NCBI GenBank assembly: GCA_045863055.1
Contig: BTUW01000007.1
Span: 62,001 to 126,000 of the forward strand
Direction: 5' to 3'
DNA from: UTCHB3 sp008363265
Lineage (GTDB): Bacteria > Bacteroidota > Ignavibacteria > Ignavibacteriales > Ignavibacteriaceae
Length of the DNA: 64,000 bases
Of the stretch, positions 52,489 through 62,100 are shown in pieces (the stretch's first letter is position 1; each line of letters opens with the position of its first letter). The notes beneath the pieces were generated by a model that did no database searches, was not told the DNA's origin, and saw only the letters and a list, made by a program, of their open reading frames with translations. A program made the translations under genes and the position numbers.

Positions 52489-53446
52489 ATATGAGATCCC
52501 CGACGGGAAAAAAAAGGAAAGGGTTGATACTTTTCTCGCCAATTCGGTAGAGAACGCCACACGCACCCGGATACAGAAACTTATAGAAGCGGGGTATGTC
52601 ACAGCCAACGGCAAGGTGATAAAATCGAACTACAAGGTGAATCCGGGGGACACGATCATCCTTACACTCCCGATAGCCCCCCGCCCCGAAGTAGCCGAAC
52701 CTGAAGATATTCCGATAGATGTGGTCTATGAAGATGAGCACCTTATGGTGATCAATAAGCCCCCGGGCCTGGTGGTTCACCCCTCGATCGGGCACTACAC
52801 CGGCACCCTTGTTAACGCGCTCCTCTTCCATAAACAGAAATTAAGTGATATCAACGACCCCGCGATGAGACCGGGGATAGTACACAGGATCGACAAGGAT
52901 ACCAGCGGACTGCTGCTGATAGCGAAGGATAATGTTTCACACCACAGGCTTGCCGCCCAGTTTTCGGCACATACAACCGAGCGGGAGTACCAGGCGGTCG
53001 CGTGGGGAATGTTCAAGGAGAGGAAGGGAGAAGTGCAGTCGTTCATTGCAAGGAGCAAGCGCGACCGTAAACTCTTCACCATGACCGAGAACGAGGGGAA
53101 GTTCGCCCATACATATTATGAAGTGCTGGAAGAATTTGAGTTCGCCACACTGCTTAGCTTGAGATTGAAAACGGGTCGCACCCACCAGATCAGGGTACAC
53201 CTGAGCGGTACGGGGCATCCGATATTCGGGGATGAGTTTTACGGGGGCAGGGCGATCCGCTACGGTGACCAGCTGCCGAAGATCAGAGCCCGGGTTGAGA
53301 ACCTGCTCGAGATAATACCCCGGCAGGCACTTCACGCCAAAACGCTGGGTTTTGTTCATCCGCATACCAAAGAGTTCATGCGGTTCGATTCCGAACTTCC
53401 GGCGGATATGCAACTGCTTATAAAGCGGCTGAAGTATGAGGGCTGA
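52457..53446 (+). CDS. RluA-family pseudouridine synthase
   Basis: A 329-residue protein (338 if ATG 52430 is used; both starts overlap the lspA end). An S4 RNA-binding domain (~10-70: RVDTFLANSV...RIQKLIEAGYVTANG) precedes the catalytic domain (~90-320). The catalytic motif is PGIVHRIDKDTSGLLLIAKD with the nucleophilic Asp in HRIDKDTSG, and RTHQIRVH follows. The length and S4 domain match RluD, which modifies helix 69 of 23S rRNA, but RluC-type targets cannot be excluded. It is the last gene of the growth cluster before a spacer. Confidence 0.93.
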   Translation: MAKIITEKIFKYEIPDGKKKERVDTFLANSVENATRTRIQKLIEAGYVTANGKVIKSNYKVNPGDTIILTLPIAPRPEVAEPEDIPIDVVYEDEHLMVINKPPGLVVHPSIGHYTGTLVNALLFHKQKLSDINDPAMRPGIVHRIDKDTSGLLLIAKDNVSHHRLAAQFSAHTTEREYQAVAWGMFKERKGEVQSFIARSKRDRKLFTMTENEGKFAHTYYEVLEEFEFATLLSLRLKTGRTHQIRVHLSGTGHPIFGDEFYGGRAIRYGDQLPKIRARVENLLEIIPRQALHAKTLGFVHPHTKEFMRFDSELPADMQLLIKRLKYEG

Positions 53447-53467
53447 GGGCTGAAGGCTGAAGGCTGA

Positions 53468-53481
53468 TCCGCCGCGGCGGA
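53468..53481. repeat. Palindrome TCCGCCGCGGCGGA, copy 3
   Basis: The third identical copy, 21 bases after the pseudouridine synthase stop. It follows three short GGCTGA/GGCTGAA repeats. Confidence 0.7.
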
Positions 53482-53586
53482 CTGTGGTGAATAATTTAAA
53501 ACCCCTCTGTGCTCTCTGTGAGCTCAGTGGTTTAACAGGCGCATTAATGGCAGTACGCCTTAATTATTGGAACAAAAGATACTGAT

Positions 53587-54996
53587 ATGTTAAAGATCTA
53601 CAATACACTTACACGCAAAAAAGAAGAATTTATTCCGTTGAACCCGCCTGAGGTGACATTCTACTCGTGCGGACCAACGGTATATGATTATTTCCACATC
53701 GGAAACGCCAGATCGTTCGTGATGTCGGATATCGTCCGTCGTTACCTGATCTATGCAGGGTACAAGGTGAAGTTCGCCATGAACCTAACTGATATCGACG
53801 ACAAGATAATCAACAAGGCCAATGCTTTGGGGATCGATTCAAAGGAAGTGGCGAAGAGGTTTTCAGAAGCCTTCTTTGAGGATATCGACAAGCTCGGTCT
53901 CCTCCGAGCCGACATCAACCCCCGGGCCACCGAGCACATTCCTGAAATAATAGGGATGATCGAAAAACTGATCGAAAACGGCAAGGCCTATGAAGTGAAT
54001 GGCGATGTCTTCTACGAGATCAGCAGATTCGAGGGATACGGAAAACTTTCAGGTAAGAACATCGATGATCTTGAATCGGGTGCACGCGTTGAAGTGAACG
54101 AAGTTAAGAGGAGTCCGCTGGACTTCGCGCTGTGGAAATCGGCAAAACCCGGCGAACCGTGGTGGGAGAGTCCATGGGGAAAAGGGCGGCCCGGCTGGCA
54201 CATCGAGTGCTCGGCGATGTCGTGCAAGCACCTCGGTGAGACCTTTGACATCCACGCCGGTGGAAGCGACCTCATCTTCCCGCATCACGAGAATGAGATA
54301 GCCCAGAGCGAGGGAGCAACCGGAAAACCGTTCGCGAAATATTGGATGCACTACGGTTTTCTTAACATCGACAACGAGAAGATGTCGAAATCGCTCGGTA
54401 ATGTCTTCAATCTGAGGGATATGGTTAAGAAGTACAAACCGGAGACACTTCGGTTCTTCTATGCCCAGACACACTATGCTTCACCTTTGAACTTCACCGC
54501 CGAGGCTCTGGAAAGTGCCGACCGTGGACTTGAAAAACTGAGCAACCTCTTCGATAACGCGAAGCAGGCACTTGCTGCAGGACCCCCTTCGGGAAGCGCT
54601 ATTTTTGGTTTCGAGAAAAGCTACCAGGCCTTCAAGGAGGCAATGGATGACGACTTTAACTCACCGAAAGCGATCGCGGTAATCTTTGATTTCATAAAGG
54701 AAGCCAACACTTTCATCGCAGCCGGTGAGGGACTCACCCGCGAGTTCTGGGAAGGTGTTCTTGAATTCCTGAAGAAAACCGCGGATGGCGTACTTGGGAT
54801 CCTCCGTACGGAGAAAGCCGCCACTTCCGACAGCGGACTCGAAGACGAGCTCATTCAGCTTTTCATCCGTCTTAGGATCGAAGCGAAGAAGGAGAAGAAT
54901 TACGCCCTCTCCGACAAGATCCGCAATGAGCTTAACGAGCTCGGCATCATTCTGCAGGACACCAAGGAAGGTTCCACCTACAAGAAGACGCGATGA
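53587..54996 (+). CDS. cysS: Cysteinyl-tRNA synthetase
   Basis: A 469-residue class I synthetase that charges tRNA-Cys. It has the CysRS signature FYSCGPTVYDYFHIGNARSF, in which HIGN is the HIGH motif and the first Cys is a zinc ligand. The other zinc-region elements are WHIECSAM and HAGGSDLIFPHHENE. KMSKS is intact in NEKMSKSLGN. The C-terminal anticodon helices are normal in length. It overlaps the metallopeptidase gene by 4 bases (ATGA), suggesting a shared transcript. Confidence 0.97.
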   Translation: MLKIYNTLTRKKEEFIPLNPPEVTFYSCGPTVYDYFHIGNARSFVMSDIVRRYLIYAGYKVKFAMNLTDIDDKIINKANALGIDSKEVAKRFSEAFFEDIDKLGLLRADINPRATEHIPEIIGMIEKLIENGKAYEVNGDVFYEISRFEGYGKLSGKNIDDLESGARVEVNEVKRSPLDFALWKSAKPGEPWWESPWGKGRPGWHIECSAMSCKHLGETFDIHAGGSDLIFPHHENEIAQSEGATGKPFAKYWMHYGFLNIDNEKMSKSLGNVFNLRDMVKKYKPETLRFFYAQTHYASPLNFTAEALESADRGLEKLSNLFDNAKQALAAGPPSGSAIFGFEKSYQAFKEAMDDDFNSPKAIAVIFDFIKEANTFIAAGEGLTREFWEGVLEFLKKTADGVLGILRTEKAATSDSGLEDELIQLFIRLRIEAKKEKNYALSDKIRNELNELGIILQDTKEGSTYKKTR

Positions 54997-55688
54997 GGCA
55001 CAACCCCGAATCGATCGAACTTGAGATACAGGGCCACCGCGTTTACTGCGCCGTCCGTAGGAGCCGGCGATCGAAGAACATTGCGATAAGAATTAATCAG
55101 ACGGGTCTTTTCGAACTCGTGATCCCTGAAAGGGGATCGTTCGATGAGGCCCGGGCCTTCCTCGAGAGCAAGAAAAGCTTCCTCGAAAAACACCTCGACC
55201 TCATTGTGAGGAAGGAAGACTCCCCATACAAACTCTTCGGAGAAGAGATAAAAGTTGACCACCACTACAATCTCTTCCTCAGGAAGCACCAGGTAAACTT
55301 TAACAAAGACACCTCGCAGCTCACCATCGAAAGTCCCGCCGGCGCGAAGGAATCAACCACCGACCTCTACAAAGCCTGGCTTAACAGCACCGCGGCAAAA
55401 TTCCTGATCCCCCGTGCCGAGTTCATGGCCCAAAAGCACGGTTTCACCCCCTCCGCCACAAAAGTAAAAAAGATGCGCGGCAAGTGGGGCTTCTGCACGA
55501 CAAAGAAAGAAATATACCTCTCCCCCCAGCTCATGTCCCTCGAACCCGACCTGATCGACTATGTGATCGCCCACGAACTCTGCCACCTGAAGGAAATGAA
55601 CCACTCCCCCAGGTTTTACGCCGAACTGGCGAGGATATATCCCAATTACAAAGCCATGAGGAAGAGGATAGGGAGGAAGGTTTTTTAG
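54993..55688 (+). CDS. M48-like (YgjP/WLM) metallopeptidase
   Basis: A 231-residue protein of the YgjP/DUF45 metallopeptidase group. The zinc site is VIAHELCHLKEMNHSPRFY, a clear HExxH with a downstream histidine. The N-terminal part (VYCAVRRSRRSKNIAIRI) and KMRGKWGFCTTKKEIYLSPQL match the family. There is no signal peptide, so it is probably cytoplasmic; the physiological substrate is unknown. It starts inside the cysS stop. A remnant gene on the other strand ends across its last codons. Confidence 0.88.
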   Translation: MRHNPESIELEIQGHRVYCAVRRSRRSKNIAIRINQTGLFELVIPERGSFDEARAFLESKKSFLEKHLDLIVRKEDSPYKLFGEEIKVDHHYNLFLRKHQVNFNKDTSQLTIESPAGAKESTTDLYKAWLNSTAAKFLIPRAEFMAQKHGFTPSATKVKKMRGKWGFCTTKKEIYLSPQLMSLEPDLIDYVIAHELCHLKEMNHSPRFYAELARIYPNYKAMRKRIGRKVF

Positions 55689-55935
55689 GTATGATTGATT
55701 AGTGATGGAATTGATTCTAAAGTTTCAATATATAAAGTGCCGTTATAATTTATCGCAGGAATAAAGGAATCAAATTTTGACGACCCGTTAAAAAATTTTT
55801 GTTCAACGCCTTCCATTCTATTGCTTTTCCATTAAAAGATTCGTAATTTCCAAAAACAATATGATGATTTAGTGAAATTTTGTTCATCATGTGTGAAATG
55901 TTTGTGTTAATATTTAAACCATCTAAGTTTGTCAA
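55685..55935 (-). pseudogene. Frameshifted gene remnant, unrecognised
   Basis: TTG 55935 opens a frame reading TNLDGLNINTNISHMMNKIS and HHIVFGNYESFNGKAIEWK. At the A/T run 55790-55800 coherence passes to another frame, which reads NGSSKFDSFIPAINYNGTLY and ETLESIPSLINHT with a stop at 55685. Joined, the ~80 residues look like the end of a longer protein. No family is recognised. A sequencing error in the A/T run is an alternative. Confidence 0.4.
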
Positions 55936-56151
55936 TAAATTTACTAATTAATTTCGTAATAATACTAATAATGTAGTCTTTATTTGGAAAACTCATTCAT
56001 TGGAGACAATATTTGTGGTTCCTATGCAATCTCTTGCTCAATTGTTGAGACTTAGTGAGTCCCTTCCGTGGAATAATCCTTACAACATACATCAGTTCTG
56101 TCAGTTAGTAGTTGATATGGCTGATGCCTCGTGAACTTATCCGAGTTTGTT
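55936..56151. other. AT-rich spacer upstream of the giant lipase-like gene
   Basis: Nothing recognised beyond AT richness; it should contain the promoter of the gene at 56152. The frame of that gene is open from GTG 56131, but the extra residues are not signal-like. Confidence 0.4.
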
Positions 56152-59100
56152 ATGAAAAAAACGCTATTTCTTGTTTTTTTACTTTTGTTTCAATTTGTTG
56201 GTTTTGCTCAAAGTGGGAGATCACCCTATCCAATCATTTTTGTGCATGGAATAGATAGTGATAATACGATGTGGAATGATATCACTAATCATTTGAACTT
56301 ATGGTTTGGGTCCGCACAAGTAGTAGATCTCGTATTAAATGCATCTTTTGATTCTACACACTTTGTTGATGATGTGATTATTGAATTTAAGAATACTCCT
56401 CCGCTCTCGACTGGGAATATTTTTACGGTGAACTTTAAAAACTGGTGGAATGAGAATGCAACTGATCCGATGCTCCTTCAAGGTCAAAACCATGGACATA
56501 TACTCACTCAGTCTCAAAGTAATGAATCTTCCATATTGAAGCAGGGGTATGCATTAAAATTGGTTATAGAAAAAGTTTTGCACGCGACTAATTCGGATGG
56601 AGTAATTCTGGTAGGGCATTCAATGGGGGGATTAGCTATAAGAGAATACTTGCAAAGAAAAGATGAAAATGGATCACAAATGTGGTGGGTAGATAAGAAT
56701 GATGTTATCTCTGGACATATGGTTAAAAAGGTATTTACTCTTAATACACCTCATTTGGGGTCGTCCTTCGCTGAACCGAATGGGAAAACCGTTTTACCTA
56801 ACGTTTATTCTGAAGCAACTCGAGATTTGAGAGATAAATATATAGGTGATTACGGTTTTGAATTACCTGGTGTGTATTTATTTGGGGGGAAAGAAAAAAG
56901 TATTCGGATTTATAGCAGTTTTCACAATTATGATGTAAATTGCGATGGTGACGATAAAGATAGTATTATAGGAATTTCTCAAGGTACATCATATAACCCC
57001 AATTTGCCACTACCCTCAAACATTTACTACACTTGGGGGACATCTATAGGGGATTGGGTTGTTCCACATAGCAATAGTTGGCTATATGATCAGAACAATG
57101 TCGCACAACCTCCAGGGACCGATACTCTGCTAACAGATGATGGACATATGGCTGCGAAACACAATGTACCAAATATCATGAGGGGACTCGATGAACCGAA
57201 TATCAAAGAGCTCGCTTATGACCTAACCCCAAAAAATATGTCTTTTTTCAAAATCGATCGAACATTACAAGGATTTATTACATATCAACCAGCCCCCTCA
57301 TCTTTTTTGGTTGATAATGATTTCTACAAAGTTGTGCTACCAGCGCCTGGAGATTTAAGAATTTCGTTACATGGGAATTTTTCGGGAATACAGCAGATAG
57401 CTGTTATTTCGAATAACAATTTCGTTGCAAATAACAATCTGCCAGGTGAACTAACGCTACAAGTTGATGCAGACACACATTATATTAGGGTGCGGGGGTA
57501 TGCAGATGATCAAACATGGACAAATCCATACACTCTAAGTGTCAAATATGACATTGGGGTTCCACCGCAGTTGCCAACCAATATTCTACCCTTAAATGGG
57601 GCAATTTTTGTTCATCAAAATATGAGTGTTGATTGGTCGGATGTTGATAGAGCCAAGACTTATGAATTTCAACTCGCGAAGGATTCTTTGTTCAGTAACT
57701 TAGTTTATTCCCAAGCAGGGTTAACTTCTTCAACAATAGATGTGAGTAATCTTGAGTTGGAGAAAAAGTACTATTGGAGAGTCCGATCCGTTAACTATTG
57801 GGGAGTAAGTGATTGGTCAGAGATCTGGTCATTTACGACTGAAGATGCATTGGCGGTAGGAAAGGTAAATTCGAAACCTTCGGGAGGAAATTGGGGAGAT
57901 CCAAAAACTTGGATTGATGGTAAAGTCCCGATAGAGAATGAAGATGTGGTTATCCGTGGACCAGTATCAATCGAAAATGATTATAATTGCAGGGCTTTAG
58001 TGGTAACAAGTGAAGGTTCCTTACAGTCAGGAAGCCAGAGCAACTCCATTTTATACATGAGCGGTAACTTAAAAAACTATGGGAAAATTAAAAATAATTC
58101 GAAAGGATATTCGCTTTCAGTTTGGGCTAAAGGACATGTTGCTAACTTCAATGAAATAACTGCCTATAGTTTAGTAATGAATGGTAGTTCAAATCAGATT
58201 ATTTCACACGGAATTGGAAATACTTTCGACTGCAATGTCAGTTTTTCAAATACAGTGGGTGATTTGGTTGCCGGATCGCCCTTGGTTTTTAATAAAAGTT
58301 TATCACTTGGAGGAGGGAAACTACAAATTGGAGAATTTCCAACAACCATTACACAGAGTGGTACTGTTTTTGGTGGCCAGATAGTTGGAGAATATCTGAA
58401 TTACCAAAGTAGTGAACGGATGAGTAATATGTTGCTCAATGTAAGAAATCTGTTCATGTCTGGCGGGATTACAAACTGCACATTCCAAGGTCCTGTCACC
58501 TTTTACGGGAGGATTATGACAGTGTTATCAAATACAATAAACGGCGATTTGACAATAATTGATACACTGGAAAGTCTCAATCATTCTGCTGGAGAACATC
58601 TAATACAAGTAAATGGAAATCTGGTTAATAATGGGGTTATACTAGACAGATTAAACAGCCAGAGTGCATTACGAATAGTTATCGACGGTAATTTTGAAAA
58701 TAACGGTGAGGTGAGAAACTACATTATTCAGTCGAGCGGGAGTATAATGAATAATAACACACTCAATTGTTCCTACTTGAGCCTAGACGGGACTACAGAC
58801 CAATACATATTCCTAGCACCTGGAAAAGAATTTACAAGCAATATTAGTTTCACAAATGCTTCCGGGCGATTGATTGCTGGATCTGATTTGCGCTTTACAG
58901 GAACTGTCAATTTAACTACTGGCAAATTTTCAACAGGTGATTACTCAGTAACTGGCGGTTATATTATTGGAGGTAAAATCGATCAGCCTGTGTTTCGCTT
59001 CTATGGAGAGGGTACGCTAAGAGACGCTCAACTGAATGTCAGAAATTTATTTGTTAAAGGGGATCTGCTGAACTGTACACTTCAGGGCCCTGTGACCTTC

Positions 59101-62100
59101 CACAATAGGATCAGGAACAATGTTTACAATTTAATCAATGGAGACTTGATCATTCAAGATACTTTGGAGAATTTTAATGCTTATTCCTCAAACGGACATA
59201 CCCTGGAAGTGAATGGAAATCTTATAAACAATGGACTGATAACTGAAAATAATGCTTCCAATCAAGGGCTCAGGTTGATAACATCGGGGGATATTACCAA
59301 TCAAGGATGGATGAGAAATAGTTTTTATACTCTTACCGGGAGTCGAAATCGAACAATAAATGTGGGTGATAACACTAGCAGTATTTTCAGTACTGATGGC
59401 GATTCAGTCGTCCTTACAGGTCAAAATCGATTGCCAAATCTGTCAGTAATTGCAGGTTCATGCATCCTTCATGAAAACTCGGAATTGGTGATCTATGGAA
59501 ATATGATTCAAGGCAATTTCAAGAATTTTGGGAAAGTAATTGTAGAACGCCCTAACTATTATGCAGTGGCAGTGTACGACTTTTTTATGAATAGGATTAA
59601 ATTGGGGATTCAACCCGATTTTAACAAACTAACTGTCGCAAATTTTGGGTATCAAACTCCAACCTTGTTTGGTACAGCGATTAAAAACTATTGGAGTGTC
59701 ACGACCGAGCCAAGTTCTTATTTTGATGCTCAGTTTTTAAACTTTGAGTACAAAGATGATATGCTCAATGGGAATGATGAAATCCGGTTAGAAGTATTTC
59801 ATTCAAACAATGGCCAAAATAATTGGCAGAAGGTTTCTAGTCCATCGAACATTAGCCGAAATCCTGAGATGAATTCAGTTCAAATCTCAAATATTCCAAT
59901 CCAAGGGTATTTTGCTCTTGCATCATCTGCAAATTTTCCAGAAGTTGTCGTTTTATCTCTACCACAGAACGATCAGCTGAATGAGCCTATCCCAGTTAAG
60001 TTGGTTTGGCGCAAAGCCAACATGGCCGGGAGATACATGTTGAGTGTTGCAAAGGATAGTTTATTCAGCCAGATAGTCGTCGCAGATTCGAATCTAACAG
60101 ATACGGTCAGAATTTTATCGAGTATGGATTACAATTCTAGTTATTATTGGAGGGTAAGAGCCGGAAATCAATTGGGCTGGGGAGACTGGTCAAGTACGCG
60201 GAAGTTTACCACGATAATAGAAAAACCTGAGACCCCAGTATTGGCCATGCCATTAAACAACTCACTGGGATTGTTAAATCCGATTACAGTCAAATGGCAC
60301 AAATCCTTAAGAGTGGAAAAATACAAACTCCAAGTTTCGACTGACAGTCTTTTCGATTCTTTGGTTGTGAATGATTCTACGATTGCTGATACCGTAAAAA
60401 TACTTCCAAACCTGTCGAGCCATACCAAATATTATTGGCGGGTACGAGCAGCAAATGTTGGAGGCGTCAGTGATTGGAGTAGTGTGCGGAATTTCAAGAC
60501 TCTGGGCAACCCGTATGCTTCGAACCTTGTTGAGCCTTTGAACAACTCGGTCAATCATCCATTAAATGGCATTGTGTTTAAGTGGACCAAAGCCAGTGAA
60601 AGGATTGAGACCGTTCAAAAATATCAGTTCCAGGTTTCAACCGATTCTTTGTTTGGTTCATTATTTGTTAATGATTCGACTTTAACCGATACTTCCCGAA
60701 TCGTTAACGGAATGGGCTACCTGACGAAATATTTCTGGCGCGTAAGGGCCAAGAATGAAACCGGTTGGGGTGACTGGTCGGTTATCTGGCGATTTACTAC
60801 TATCGTCGAGAAACCTGCGATACCGCAGCTTGCCGCCCCGCTGGATAATGCCGTCGGATTGATAAATCCTGTAACTGCCAAGTGGAACAAAGCACTGAGA
60901 GTAGAAAAATATTACCTGCAGTTATCTGCTGATAATTCATTCACATCGTTGATAGTGAACGACTCAACAGTAATAGATACCATTAAGTTACTTCCGGTTC
61001 TCTCCAACTACACACAGTATTATTGGAGAGTGAAAGCCATGAATGTTGGCGGTGTCAGTGACTGGAGCACAGTTTGGAAATTCAAGACTCTCGGTAATCC
61101 ATATGCTTCCAATCCTGTTGAGCCTCTGAACAACTCGATCAATCACCCTTTGAATGGTGTGATGTTTAAATGGACCAAGGCAAAAGAACGGATCGAAGCA
61201 ATACAGAAGTACCAATTGCAGCTTTCGACCGACTCGCTGTTTGGATCGTTCTTCCTGAATGACTCAACATTGACAGATACTTCCCATATAGTTAATGGGC
61301 TAAGTTATTTGGCCAAGTATTTCTGGCGTGTCCGAGCAAAGAATGAAACCGGTTGGGGAGAGTGGTCGGATACCTGGCGGTTCACAACTATTATTGAAAA
61401 ACCGACAACTCCACTTCTTGCTTCTCCGGTAAATAATACGGTCGGATTGTTGAATCCTGTAGTGGTTGGATGGAACAGTTCAGCACGAGTTGAGCGATAC
61501 AGACTTCAGGTTTCAGCTGACAGTTTGTTCTCAACATTTGTCGTTAATGATTCTTCTCTGACGGACACGAGCAAAATTCTTCCTGAATTATCAATCTACA
61601 CTAAGCATTTCTGGAGGGTTCAGGCAATAAACATCGGTGGAGTCAGTGCGTGGAGTACAGTGTGGAGTTTCAAGACCTTGGGCAACCCATATGCTTCCAA
61701 CCTGATTGAGCCTCTGAACAACTCGGTCAATCATCCATTAAATGGCATTGTGTTTAAATGGACCAAAGCCAACGAAAGAATAGAGACGATACAGAAATAT
61801 CAGTTCCAGGTTTCAGCCGATTCTCTTTTTGGTACATTATTTATTAACGATTCGACTTTGACTGATACCTCCCGTATCGTTAACGGAATGGGCTACCTGA
61901 CGAAATATTTCTGGCGCGTAAGAGCACAGAATGAAACGGGTTGGGGAGACTGGTCGGATGTTTGGCACCTGACCACGATCATCGAAAAACCGGTCGTCCC
62001 GCAGCTTGCATCACCGGCAAATAATTCCACTCAACAGTTGCAACCGGTCACTCTGAAGTGGAGATCGGCTCTCAGAGCGAGCAGCTATACTCTCGAAGTG

